This document shows positions 44,100 through 52,977 of a stretch of DNA of 64,000 bases, piece after piece. Source of the stretch: Actinorhabdospora filicis. Lineage in GTDB: Bacteria > Actinomycetota > Actinomycetes > Mycobacteriales > Micromonosporaceae. Where the stretch lies: contig NZ_BSTX01000006.1 in NCBI RefSeq assembly GCF_030269765.1, positions 124,001 through 188,000 on the forward strand. Reading direction: 5' to 3'. Positions within the stretch are counted from its first letter, which is position 1. Every line of letters begins with the position of its first letter. The position numbers were made by a program, and so were the translations under genes. The notes under the pieces are model-generated. The model did not search any database. It was not told where the DNA came from and saw only the letters and a list, made by a program, of their open reading frames with translations.

Positions 44100-44919
44100 G
44101 CGGGGAGCGGGCTCGGAGCGGGCAGGGTGTGGGCAGGGCGTGGGTGGAGCCGGGCCGGTGGGACGACGGTGGGCTCGTGTGGGGCGCGCGGCCCGGTGGG
44201 CGTGACGGGGCGGCCCAGGGAGGGGCGTGCCGGGCGAGGCGGCGGGTGCGTGACGCGGGCTCGCCGTACGCCCGGTGAGGCGCGTTCGGGGCGGCTCCGT
44301 GGCCACGACGACGCGGCCCCGCCGGGATCCTAGCCGCCGTAATGCACCGACCCGCGTCGATGCTGTCGTGCGTTACGCCACGACGTGCGCGGCATGGCCT
44401 CGCCGGGCCGCGACGTGGGCGGCACGGTGTCGTCGGGCCGTGTCTGGTGGGGTGAGGCGGCTTGTGTGAGGCGCGGTCGTGACGGAGCGGACCAGTCGGG
44501 CGACGGTGCGGCCTTGTGCTGGCTCCACGCGGCCACGCGAAGGGTGCTGGATGAGTGGCGGGGTGTGTGACGCAGCCCCGCCGGGACCCTCGCCGCCGCA
44601 TGGCATCACCCCGGGTCGAGGTTGCCGCGTGTTACGCCGTGCCGCGTCGGCCGCGCGGCCCGGGTGCGCCGGTGCTGCGCGGTGCCGCAGGCGTGAGGGT
44701 GCGGTCCCGGCGCCGGTCTTCCATGCCGCGGGGCATCGATCAAGGCGCTCGCTACGTCGTGGCGCGTCGTGAAGTACGGCGTCGTCGGGCCGTGACGGTG
44801 CGGCTCTCGCAGCGCGGGCGCGCTACCGCCCCACCCTCCATGCCCCCGAACCGCCCCCACCCCACCCGCTCGCGTTGCATGATCGAACCGAACTCGCCCG
44901 CCGCGATCCTGGAGGTCAC
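44100..44919. repeat. Gene-free 0.8-kb gap with an imperfect ~259-bp duplication
   Basis: No supported gene. A 69-bp block at 44311-44379 recurs imperfectly at 44570-44638, starting ACGC(G/A)GCCCCGCCGGGA and ending GTTACGCC. GTCGTCGGGCCGTG words appear near 44425 and 44775. The open frames on both strands lack ribosome-binding sites and are Arg/Gly/Pro-rich. It resembles the other repeat-rich gaps in this window. Confidence 0.6.
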
Positions 44920-45765
44920 GTGAAGGTGCTCGTCATCGGTGCCACCGGCTACATCGGGGCCGCCGTGTCCGGCGCGCTCGCCGCGCGGGGGCATGCCGTC
45001 ACCGGCTTGAGTCGCTCGGGGCGGGCCGCGCATCCCGGGGTCGAAGGGGTGCGGGGTGACATCACCGATCCGGCGGGGCTGGTGGGGGTGGCGTCGCGCT
45101 CGGACGTGATCGTGCACGCTGCGGCGCCCACCGGCGATGAGGACGCCGACGCCTCGGCGCTGGAGGCGCTGCTGGGCGCCGACCGGCCGCTGGTGTACAC
45201 CAGCGGCATCTGGGTCCTCGGCGAGACGGGACGCGATCACGCCGACGAGGACGCGCCGCTGAACCCGCTGCCGATCGCGGCGTTCCGGCCGCGCATGGAG
45301 AAGCTCACGCTGGGCGGCGGCGGGTCGATCATCCGCCCGGGCATCGTCTACGGCGATGGCGCGGGGATTCCCGCCATGCTCGTCGACTGGGCCGCCGCGC
45401 ACGGCATCGGACGCCACGTCGGCGGGCCGGGCGGGCGCTGGCCGATGGTCCACGTCGAGGATCTCGCCGGGCTCTTCGCGCTGGTCGTGGAGCGCTTCGA
45501 GGCGGGCGCGATCTGGCACGGCATCGATGAGCCGGCCGTGTCGACGGTCGCGCTGGCCGCGGCCGCCGACCTGGCCGCCGGGGGCCGGGGACGCACCGAG
45601 CCGCTACCGCTGGACCGCGCGGTGGAGCTCCTCGGCGCGCCCTACGCCACCGCGCTGGCCCTCGACCAGGATGTGCGCTCGACGCGCGCGGCGCGGCTCG
45701 GGTGGAGCCCGGCGCGTTCCTCCGTCGACGAGATCGCCACGGGGTCCTACGTCCGGCACGTTTGA
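44920..45765 (+). CDS. NAD-dependent epimerase/dehydratase (atypical extended SDR)
   Basis: About 281 residues from the GTG at 44920 after GGAGG. The N-terminal VIGATGYIGAAV (~4-15) binds NAD(P). A YTSGIWVLG strand (~98-106) takes the place of the usual Ser, and a classical Tyr-x3-Lys pair is not obvious, so it belongs to atypical SDRs that may act as reductases or have lost activity. MVHVEDLAGLFAL (~187-199) is typical. Substrate unknown. Confidence 0.82.
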   Translation: MKVLVIGATGYIGAAVSGALAARGHAVTGLSRSGRAAHPGVEGVRGDITDPAGLVGVASRSDVIVHAAAPTGDEDADASALEALLGADRPLVYTSGIWVLGETGRDHADEDAPLNPLPIAAFRPRMEKLTLGGGGSIIRPGIVYGDGAGIPAMLVDWAAAHGIGRHVGGPGGRWPMVHVEDLAGLFALVVERFEAGAIWHGIDEPAVSTVALAAAADLAAGGRGRTEPLPLDRAVELLGAPYATALALDQDVRSTRAARLGWSPARSSVDEIATGSYVRHV

Positions 45766-45837
45766 TCCGGCACGGCGGGGGCATCTCTCCGTCCACGGGC
45801 GAAGCCCCCCTCGCTCGCCCGGGACAGGAGTGCTGGC

Positions 45838-46101
45838 ATGACCATCGCAGGTGTCATCTCCGCCATCATCGTCGGACTCGTGATCGGCGTCCTCGGGCGG
45901 CTCGTCCTGCCCGGCCGCCAGAGCATCCCGATCTGGCTCACCATCCTGGTCGGCATCGCCGCCGCGCTGATCGGCACGGCCATCGCGCGGGCCCTCGGCG
46001 TCGCCGACACCGCGGGCGTGGACTGGATCGAGATCTGCATCCAGGTCGCCCTGGCCGCCGTCGGCGTGGGCGTCCTCTCCGGCATCCGGCGTTCGAGCTG
46101 A
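45838..46101 (+). CDS. GlsB/YeaQ/YmgE-family small membrane protein (first copy)
   Basis: An 87-residue protein with three hydrophobic helices and the conserved IVGLVIGVLGRLVLPGRQ (residues ~11-28) glycine-rich segment of the transglycosylase-associated/GlsB family, often stress-induced envelope proteins. A very similar copy follows 90 bases downstream. Confidence 0.85.
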   Translation: MTIAGVISAIIVGLVIGVLGRLVLPGRQSIPIWLTILVGIAAALIGTAIARALGVADTAGVDWIEICIQVALAAVGVGVLSGIRRSS

Positions 46102-46191
46102 CCCGGGCGGCCGGGCGGAGTCGGCGAATACGCCCTGGTGAGAGCCGGTGAGAGGGCAAGATGGAGGAGCCCACGTGACAAGGGAGGCGCC

Positions 46192-46455
46192 ATGACCATC
46201 GACGGCATCTTCTCCGCCCTCATCATCGGCCTCGTCGTCGGTGCCCTGGGACGCCTGATCCTGCCCGGCCGCCAGAACATCCCGATCTGGCTGACCCTCG
46301 TCGTCGGCGTCGTCGCCGCGTTCCTGGGCACCGCGCTCGCCAAGCTCTTCGGCGTGGCGACCACCAAGGGCGTCGACTGGATCGAGCTGTTCTTCCAGCT
46401 CGCGCTGGCCGTCGTCGGCGTCGCCATCGTCGCTGCGATGCGCAAGAAGACGTGA
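46192..46455 (+). CDS. GlsB/YeaQ/YmgE-family small membrane protein (second copy)
   Basis: An 87-residue paralogue of the preceding gene (shared GLVxGxLGRLxLPGRQxIPIWL pattern and a GVDWIE motif at the same place). The ATG at 46192 follows a GGGAGG site; a longer frame upstream is not supported. The tandem arrangement suggests a local duplication. Confidence 0.85.
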   Translation: MTIDGIFSALIIGLVVGALGRLILPGRQNIPIWLTLVVGVVAAFLGTALAKLFGVATTKGVDWIELFFQLALAVVGVAIVAAMRKKT

Positions 46456-46502
46456 CAGCGATCTGGCCGTGATCTGTCAGCGGGCCCGGCGATCGTCGGG
46501 CC

Positions 46503-47462
46503 ATGGCATTCGCACCCCTCAAATGGCACCGCCCGCTGACCGTCGTGTCGGCCCTCTTCCTCCTGCTGGCCCTCGTCTCCGCGGTCGGCATCGCCGTCGA
46601 CGGCCGGACGCTGCTCGGCGACCCGGTCTGGCTCAAGCCCGCCAAGTTCGGCTTCGCCTTCGGCGTCTACGGCCTGACCCTCGCCTGGCTGCTGTCGCGG
46701 CTGAAGAAGGCGCGCCGGACGGGCTGGTGGTTCGGCACCGTCTTCGCCGTGGCGGGACTGTCCGACATCACCATGATCGTCCTGGCCGCCGCGCGCGGCA
46801 CGTTCAGCCACTTCAACGCGAGCACCGACGCGTTCAGCAAGGCCGTGCAGATCGTCTTCGCCTACGGCGTCCCGCCGATCGCGCTGGCCAACATCGCCTT
46901 CGCGATCCTGGTGCTGGTCCAGCGCTCCGGGGACCGGGCCGTGGACCGCGCGCTGCGGGCCGGGCTGCTGCTGTCCACGCTGGGCATGATCGTGGTCATC
47001 GTGCCGAACTTCGTGCCCGGCCTGATCGAGGTGACCACGCGGACGGTGACCGACGCGGCCGGACGTGAGGTCACCATGGCCGGCGGGCACGGCCTGGCCG
47101 GCCACCCCGACGGCAACGGCATGGCCCTGACCGGCTGGAACGACGCCGGGGGCGACATCCGAGTCCCCCACTTCGTGGGCCTGCACGGTGTCCACGTGCT
47201 CCTGCTGATCGCCCTCGTTCTCGCCAAGCGCGGCCGGATGACGGAGGCGACCCGCCGCCGCGTCGTGGGCGCCGCCGCGCTCGGGTACGCCGGGTTCTTC
47301 CTGGTGACCTCATGGCAGATGCTGCGCGACCAGTCCTTCGCCCACCCGGACGCCGCCACGCTCACCGCCTACGGGGTGGTCGCGATCGTCGTCGCCGCCG
47401 GACTGGCCTACGCCAGGGTGCGGGCGACCTCGTCGCGGGAGGCGCCGGTACCGGTGGCGTAA
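46503..47462 (+). CDS. Polytopic membrane protein of unknown function
   Basis: A 319-residue protein with about seven to eight membrane helices. Conserved-looking polar motifs lie at helix ends: WLKPAKFGFAFGVYG (~43-57), a HFNAS segment (~101) and HGVHVLLL (~227). A ~40-residue Gly-rich outer loop (~180-222) divides the helices. No family is recognised. Its last 55 bases overlap the convergent SARP gene. Confidence 0.72.
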   Translation: MAFAPLKWHRPLTVVSALFLLLALVSAVGIAVDGRTLLGDPVWLKPAKFGFAFGVYGLTLAWLLSRLKKARRTGWWFGTVFAVAGLSDITMIVLAAARGTFSHFNASTDAFSKAVQIVFAYGVPPIALANIAFAILVLVQRSGDRAVDRALRAGLLLSTLGMIVVIVPNFVPGLIEVTTRTVTDAAGREVTMAGGHGLAGHPDGNGMALTGWNDAGGDIRVPHFVGLHGVHVLLLIALVLAKRGRMTEATRRRVVGAAALGYAGFFLVTSWQMLRDQSFAHPDAATLTAYGVVAIVVAAGLAYARVRATSSREAPVPVA

Positions 47463-50400
47463 GCGGCGCGGTAGCCCTCCTCGCCGAGCCTCGCGGTCAG
47501 GTCCGCGACCAGCTCGGCGAGATCGGGGTTCCCGGCGTCGAAGGCGCCGCGCAACCGCTCGCTCCACCCCAGCGCCCTCGCCGCCCCCACCGCGTCGCCC
47601 TCGGCGGCCAGCAGCGCGGCGTACAGCTCGGCGGCCAGCGGGAAGTCCCGCAGCGACTTGCAGGAGACGACCACCGGCGGCCACAGCTCGCGCGCGCCGG
47701 ACGCGTCCCGCGCCGCCAGCCGCAGCCCCATCCGCGCCACGACGGTGATCATCTTCGCCAGCGGCGGCGGATGGCCGCTCGCTTGAAGCATCCCGGTCAG
47801 CTCGGCCACCGCGGCCTCGGCCGCCGCCAGGTCCCCGCGCCGCAGATGCAGGTTCACCAGGCCCAGCCGGACCTCTAGGACCCGCTCCGGCGGGCCGGAC
47901 GCCAGCCGCGCCAGCAGCGCGGTGAAGTCCCGCTCGGCGCCGTCGAGGTCACCGGCGCGGACGCGCTCACCGGCGGCCTGCGTGCGCAGCCACACGTCGG
48001 CGAACGGGCCCGTCTCGGCGGCCACGCCCGCCGCGCGCTCGAACTCGGCGATGGCGCGCGCGTGGTCCCCCTCCACCGAGTGCCGCCGCGCGAGCACCGA
48101 CAGCGCCATCATCAGCCCCAGCCGGTCCCCGAGCGCGGTGAACCGCTCGATCGCCTCCGCCAGCGGCGCCGCCGCGCCCGCCCAGTCGCCCCGGTCGCCG
48201 CGCACGGTGACCTCCATCAGCCGCCCCACCGCCCGCACCCACGCGTCGGGATGCCCGGCGGCGCGGCGCAGCTCGCGGTCGGCGAGCTCGGCGTCCCCGG
48301 CCAGCATCGCCCCGGTCGGGACGGCGGCCACCAGCGCCGGGTACCGCTCGAACGCGCCGGTGCGGACGCACTCGTCGACCAGCGCGCGAGCGGTCGCAGG
48401 GAGGATCGGCGTTCCCTCCGACAGCGCCGCCACGGCCGCGAAACCGGCCCGGGCGTGCTCGGGGAGCTCATCGCCGAAGACGGCCAGGATCTGGCGGATC
48501 TGGGTGGTCAGCCGCCGGTCGGGACGGTGCGTCTGCCAGAACCAGGCCAGCGCGCCGATCAGCCGCGCCGAGGAGTCCGGCTCGTGCCCGTCGACGGCCA
48601 GCCGCAGCGCCGCCGACATGTTGTCGTCCTCGGCCTCGAACACCGCCAGCGCCCGCAGCTGCTCGCCGGTGCGCAGGTGCGGCTCGTTCTCCTCGGCCAC
48701 CGCGAGGAGGCGGGCGATGAAGCGCGCCTCGACGGCCGCGCGCTCGCCGGACTCGGTGAGCCGCCCGGCGGCGTAGGCGCGGACGGTTTCGAGCATGCGG
48801 TAGCGGGGGTCGGCGCCGCCGTCGGCGTCCACGACGGACTTCTCCACCAGCGAGCCCAGGACGTAGATGACGTCGGCGGCGGGCAGTTCGGGTCCGGCGG
48901 CGACGGCCTCCAGGTCGGCCAGGCGCGCGCCGCCGGGGAACGCCGAGAGGCGGCGGGCGAGGACGCGCTCGGGCTCGGCGAGCAGGTCCCAGCTCCATTC
49001 CACGACCGCCTGGAGGGTGCGGTGGCGGGGGACGGCGGTGCGGGATCCGGCGGCCAGCAGCCGGAAGCGGTCGTCGAGGCGGCGGGCGATCTGCTCGGCG
49101 CTCATCGAGCGCAGCCGCGCCGCGGCGAGCTCCAGCGCGAGGGGCAGGCCGTCGAGGCGGCGGCAGATCTCGGCGACGGCCTCGCGCGCGCCCTCGTCGG
49201 CGTCGAAGCCGGGACGCACCGCGCGGGCCCGGTCGGTGAACAGCCGCCGGGCCTCGTCGGCGGGGTCGAGCGGCCCGAGCGGGCACAGCACCTCGCCGGT
49301 GACGGCGAGCGGCTCGCGGCTGGTGGCCAGGATGGTCAGGCCCGGCGCGCGCTCCAGCAGCTCCTCGGCGAGGGCGGCCACGGCGGCGATCACGTGCTCG
49401 CAGTTGTCCAGCACCAGCACCGCCGGTTCGGGGCCGAGGAGCGCGGCGACGCGCTCGGCGGGCGTCCCGTCGCGGCGCAGGCCGTGGCCGAGGGCGGCCA
49501 GGACGGCGTCGGGGACGCGGTCGGGCGAGCCGACGCCCGCCAGCGGCGCGAACCACACGCGCCCGGCGGCGTGCGCGGGATGCCGCGCGGCGGCCTCCAC
49601 CGCCAGGCGCGTCTTGCCCGCGCCGCCGGGCCCGACGATCGTGGTGAGCCGCGAGGCGGGGCCGGTGAGCGCGGCCAGCTCCGGTTCCCGGCCGACGAAG
49701 CTGGTGAGCCGCACGGGCAGCCGCCCGGCGGTGGGCGTGGCGGCGCGCTCCTCGCCGCGCAGCAGCTCCAGGTGCGCCGCGCGCAGCTCGGGGGAGGGGT
49801 CGGCGCCGAGCCGCTCGGCCAGGCGCTCGCGGAGCTCGGCGTAGACGGTGAGGGCCTCGGCGGTGCGCCCGGCCGCCTGCAACGCGCGCATCCGCAGCGC
49901 CGCCGGGCGTTCCCGGAGCGGATGCTCGACGGTGGCGGCGGCCAGGTCGGCGAGGATTTCGGTGTGGCGGCCCAGGCCCAGTCGCGCCTCGAAGCGGTCC
50001 TCGGTGGTCTCCAGGCGCAGCCCGTCGAGGCGGACGGCGGGGGCGAGCGCGAAGGGGGCGTCCCGGACGTCGGCGAGGGCCTCGCCGCGCCACAGCTCCA
50101 GGGCCTCGGTGAGGGTCGCGTCGGCCTCGTGGACGCGCCCGGCGGCCAGTTCGGCGCGGCCGCGCGCGGCCAGCTCCTCGAACTCGGCGGCGTCGACGGT
50201 GGCGCCGGACAGCCGGTAGCCGCCGTCGACGTGCGGGACGTCGGCGCCGAGCGCGCGCCGCAGCCGCGAGACCAGGCCCTGGAGCGCGTTGGCGGCGTTG
50301 GCGGGGGCCTCGGCGTCCCACAGGCCGGTGATGAGCGCGCCGGCCGGGACGACGCGCCCGGCGTCGAGGGCGAGGCGGGCCAGGAGCGCGCGCAGCCGCG

Positions 50401-50470
50401 CCCCACCGGCGTCCAGTGGGGCGCCGTCATCGTCGCGGGCCGTCACCGGTCCCAGCAGGCTCACACGCAC
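47408..50470 (-). CDS. AfsR/SARP-family regulator with BTAD and NB-ARC-type ATPase domains
   Basis: A 1,020-residue regulator from a GTG start. It has the OmpR-type DNA-binding domain (~1-90), BTAD domain (~95-240), an STAND ATPase with Walker A IVGPGGAGKTRLAVE (~272-286) and Walker B VLVLDNCEHV (~344), and a long helical TPR-like C-terminal half (~550-1020). Resembles the SARP at 12.8-15.7 kb in layout, but no 11-bp repeats are evident in its own upstream gap. Targets unknown; the lipoprotein gene diverging from it is one candidate. Confidence 0.9.
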   Translation of the reverse strand: MRVSLLGPVTARDDDGAPLDAGGARLRALLARLALDAGRVVPAGALITGLWDAEAPANAANALQGLVSRLRRALGADVPHVDGGYRLSGATVDAAEFEELAARGRAELAAGRVHEADATLTEALELWRGEALADVRDAPFALAPAVRLDGLRLETTEDRFEARLGLGRHTEILADLAAATVEHPLRERPAALRMRALQAAGRTAEALTVYAELRERLAERLGADPSPELRAAHLELLRGEERAATPTAGRLPVRLTSFVGREPELAALTGPASRLTTIVGPGGAGKTRLAVEAAARHPAHAAGRVWFAPLAGVGSPDRVPDAVLAALGHGLRRDGTPAERVAALLGPEPAVLVLDNCEHVIAAVAALAEELLERAPGLTILATSREPLAVTGEVLCPLGPLDPADEARRLFTDRARAVRPGFDADEGAREAVAEICRRLDGLPLALELAAARLRSMSAEQIARRLDDRFRLLAAGSRTAVPRHRTLQAVVEWSWDLLAEPERVLARRLSAFPGGARLADLEAVAAGPELPAADVIYVLGSLVEKSVVDADGGADPRYRMLETVRAYAAGRLTESGERAAVEARFIARLLAVAEENEPHLRTGEQLRALAVFEAEDDNMSAALRLAVDGHEPDSSARLIGALAWFWQTHRPDRRLTTQIRQILAVFGDELPEHARAGFAAVAALSEGTPILPATARALVDECVRTGAFERYPALVAAVPTGAMLAGDAELADRELRRAAGHPDAWVRAVGRLMEVTVRGDRGDWAGAAAPLAEAIERFTALGDRLGLMMALSVLARRHSVEGDHARAIAEFERAAGVAAETGPFADVWLRTQAAGERVRAGDLDGAERDFTALLARLASGPPERVLEVRLGLVNLHLRRGDLAAAEAAVAELTGMLQASGHPPPLAKMITVVARMGLRLAARDASGARELWPPVVVSCKSLRDFPLAAELYAALLAAEGDAVGAARALGWSERLRGAFDAGNPDLAELVADLTARLGEEGYRAAYATGTGASRDEVARTLA

Positions 50471-50585
50471 TGGCCCAAGACTAGGGCTCGGGCGGGTCCG
50501 GCGGCGAGGCGGAGGCGCCGGGTGGCCGTCGGGCGCGGGCGGCCCGTGGGGGGTATCCTCTGCGGCATCTCAACAGGGAGGCCTT

Positions 50586-51614
50586 ATGCGGCGCATCGGT
50601 CCACTTCGGACGGCGGGTTTCGGTTTACTGCTGCTCCCGCTCGTCGCCGCCGGGTGCGGGTCGAGCGTGCCGCCCCAGCTCGCCGCGCCGCGCGGTTACG
50701 TCCACCAGGTCTCCGGTGTGGGCGGTTCGGGTTGCGACAAGGCCGAGGACCAGGTCCAGACCGGTGCGGGAGACCTCATCGGCCCGCACTTCGCGCTGAC
50801 CGTGGCGTGCGTGTCGACGATGAGGAGCGTGAGAGGGCTCGACGCGGTCTACCCGGACAAGACCGACGCCCCGCCGCTGGCGCCGCCCGGTTACGAGTTC
50901 GTGGTCGTCACGATCTCCCCGACCGCGCCCGGCGAGACCGCCTACTCCTCCGGTGGCAGCGTCAACGCCGAGCTGGTCCTGGGCGATTTCCACGTCCCCC
51001 TCGAACGCACACCCGATCCCGGTGACGTGATCGTCGCCGTCGCGCCCGTGAAGGAGCCGGCCACGCTCGCCGTCACCGACGAGGGGCGGTTGCAGTCGTT
51101 CTCGCTGCGCGACCGTGAGCGCCAGGAGAGCGTGAACGGCTACTACTCGGCGATCGAAGGCGCCGTCGACGTCCCGGACTACCACGCGTACTTCAAGGGC
51201 GAGTCCGGCTCGTCCTGGGGCTGGTACGAGTGCAACGGCGGCATCACCGCCTGGCGCGACCTGTGGGATCCCGAGCTGGGCTGGGTCAGCGGCAACAGCG
51301 CCCGCCTGACCATCAAGATCTACTGGCCGAAGCAGACCAAGGACGTGGTCACCTACTTCGAGCTGTACGCGGAGAACTCGCTCAAGATGAGCACGAGCGG
51401 GCAGTACTTCAACGCGAACGACGTGACCTGGACCGACACCGACGACAAGGGCGGCTACTTCACCTGGGTCTACGAGATGCCCGGGGACGCCACGACCTTC
51501 GAGCTGGAGTTCCAGCCGCGCGGGAAGCTGACGCTGCTGTCGAACAAGGCGACCCTGGCGCTGACCCAGGACGTCGAGGTCACCAGGTACACCCTGGACT
51601 TCACACGCCGGTAG
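50586..51614 (+). CDS. Lipoprotein of unknown function
   Basis: A 342-residue protein with a signal peptide and lipobox LVAAGCGSS (Cys24), after a GGGAGG site. The mature part is beta-rich with SGGSVNAELVLGDFHVPL (~120-137) and aromatic WGWYECNGGITAWRDLWD (~210-227) segments, and looks like an extracellular beta-sandwich protein. No enzyme motif is seen. Codon 14 is TTA. It diverges from the SARP gene. Confidence 0.72.
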   Translation: MRRIGPLRTAGFGLLLLPLVAAGCGSSVPPQLAAPRGYVHQVSGVGGSGCDKAEDQVQTGAGDLIGPHFALTVACVSTMRSVRGLDAVYPDKTDAPPLAPPGYEFVVVTISPTAPGETAYSSGGSVNAELVLGDFHVPLERTPDPGDVIVAVAPVKEPATLAVTDEGRLQSFSLRDRERQESVNGYYSAIEGAVDVPDYHAYFKGESGSSWGWYECNGGITAWRDLWDPELGWVSGNSARLTIKIYWPKQTKDVVTYFELYAENSLKMSTSGQYFNANDVTWTDTDDKGGYFTWVYEMPGDATTFELEFQPRGKLTLLSNKATLALTQDVEVTRYTLDFTRR

Positions 51615-52054
51615 GGGTGAGGGCCCGCCCGTTTCGCCGTGGTGGCGGATGAGCGAGGCTCACCCGCCTGCCTGGATGGAACTCACCCGTCTGCCGGGGA
51701 TGGAATGGGTGTCCGGCCGTCGGGCAGGGGATCCGGGCCGGGTGGGACCGGGTGGGTGAACCGGCCCGCCCGTTTCGCCGCGGTGGCGGATGAGCACGGC
51801 TCACCCGCCTGCCGGGCTGGAGCCGGTGTCCGGCCCGCAGGTAGGGGATCCGGGCCGGGTGTACCGCCCGCCCGCTTCGCCGCGGCGGCGGCGGCGGATG
51901 AGTGAGGCTCACCCGCCCGCCGGCGCGAAGCCGGGTGCCCACCCTCATGCCGGGTGCGCCGACGGCCGGGACCGGGTCCCGCCGTCCGCGCGGCCCGGCC
52001 GTGCTTCACGCCGTCCACCCCGCCGCCGTGGCGGGGCGGACGGCGTCGCGCGTC
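51615..52054. repeat. 0.4-kb gap with three imperfect repeat units
   Basis: Units start near 51623, 51764 and 51866 with GCCCGCCCG(T/C)TTCGCCG, followed by GGCGGATGAG and GCTCACCCGCC. GGGATCCGGGCCGGGTG closes units 1 and 2. Unit length falls from about 141 to 102 bp. No gene is supported. The tract lies between the lipoprotein gene and the convergent M15-like gene. Confidence 0.7.
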
Positions 52055-52909
52055 CTAGCCGCGCAGGTACTTCTCCCACCACGTGAACGGCACCTTGTAC
52101 GCCGAGGGGGTGTTGTCCCCGGCGTGGTTGGCCAGGCCGTTCTTGCCGAAGTAGTGGTCGTGGACCTGTCGCTGTGCCGGGCCCGACAGGTCCGGGTCGC
52201 TGACCGCGACCGCGTGGATGTGGTAGGCGAAGCCGTCCGCGGGGGTGCGGAGCCAGGCGGCGAAGCCGACCGTGCGCAGGGCCTTCACGGCCTGCCAGCG
52301 CTGGGTGTCGGTCATGGACGACACGGAGATGTCGACCACGCCGCCACCGTCGTGGGTGCCCGCCGAGTCGGGGTTCGACGAGTTGTACGAGCCCTGGGTG
52401 AGGGTGATGCTCGGGGCGATCATCCCGTCGGCGCGGGCGAGCATGTCGGCGGTGCGCGCGTTGACCTGCTTGCCGCCGTAGGAGTCGTCGCGCGCACCGG
52501 CGCGGACGGGCCGCGTGACGGTGTAGCGGCCGCTGCCCAGCGAGGTCAGCGAGGTCGCGCCGGGCAGGCCGTTGGCGTCGATCCCGGTGTAGCCGAGGGA
52601 CCGCTGGTAGGCCGCGTACGCCGAGATCGTGGACGTCCCGAAGTGCCCGTCATCGGCCGAGGCCGCCAGGAAGCCCTTCGCGGTCAGGGCCTGCTCCACC
52701 GGCAGCACGTGATCGTGGCAGCCGGGGGTGAGACCGGTGTCGGCCTTCGGGGGGTCGACCTGGGCGGCGAGCAGCACCATCTCCATGTCGACGGCCGGGA
52801 CGGCGGCGAACGCGCCGGGCGCCAGCGCCGACGACACCGCCACTCCCGCGACGGCGGCCGCGCCGCTGGTGAGCAGCCATCGTCTGGTCCGGTTGGTCTC
52901 TAAGGTCAT
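52055..52909 (-). CDS. Tat-exported M15-like peptidase with peptidoglycan-binding domain
   Basis: A 284-residue protein with a Tat-type signal (RTRRWLLTSGAAAV, ~7-20). Residues ~64-126 form a peptidoglycan-binding-type domain (DDGHFGTSTISAYAAYQRSLG at 86-106, broken by the linker). The C-terminal part has the metal ligands expected for M15/hedgehog-type peptidases: His186 and Asp193 (GTHDGGGVVD), and His230/His232 (YHIH). It probably cleaves cell-wall peptide stems. It follows the LPVTG surface protein gene by 68 bases on the same strand. Confidence 0.78.
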   Translation of the reverse strand: MTLETNRTRRWLLTSGAAAVAGVAVSSALAPGAFAAVPAVDMEMVLLAAQVDPPKADTGLTPGCHDHVLPVEQALTAKGFLAASADDGHFGTSTISAYAAYQRSLGYTGIDANGLPGATSLTSLGSGRYTVTRPVRAGARDDSYGGKQVNARTADMLARADGMIAPSITLTQGSYNSSNPDSAGTHDGGGVVDISVSSMTDTQRWQAVKALRTVGFAAWLRTPADGFAYHIHAVAVSDPDLSGPAQRQVHDHYFGKNGLANHAGDNTPSAYKVPFTWWEKYLRG

Positions 52910-52977
52910 CGCGGTCTCCCACTCGTGTCATGGCCGGTGAGGGCCTATTTCTGCCGGAGCCCGTCCATATTGGGGCC

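Noticed and set aside
48062..51025. A 987-codon frame opposite the second SARP gene
   Set aside because: Antisense by-product of GC-skewed codons; SARP motifs are on the other strand.
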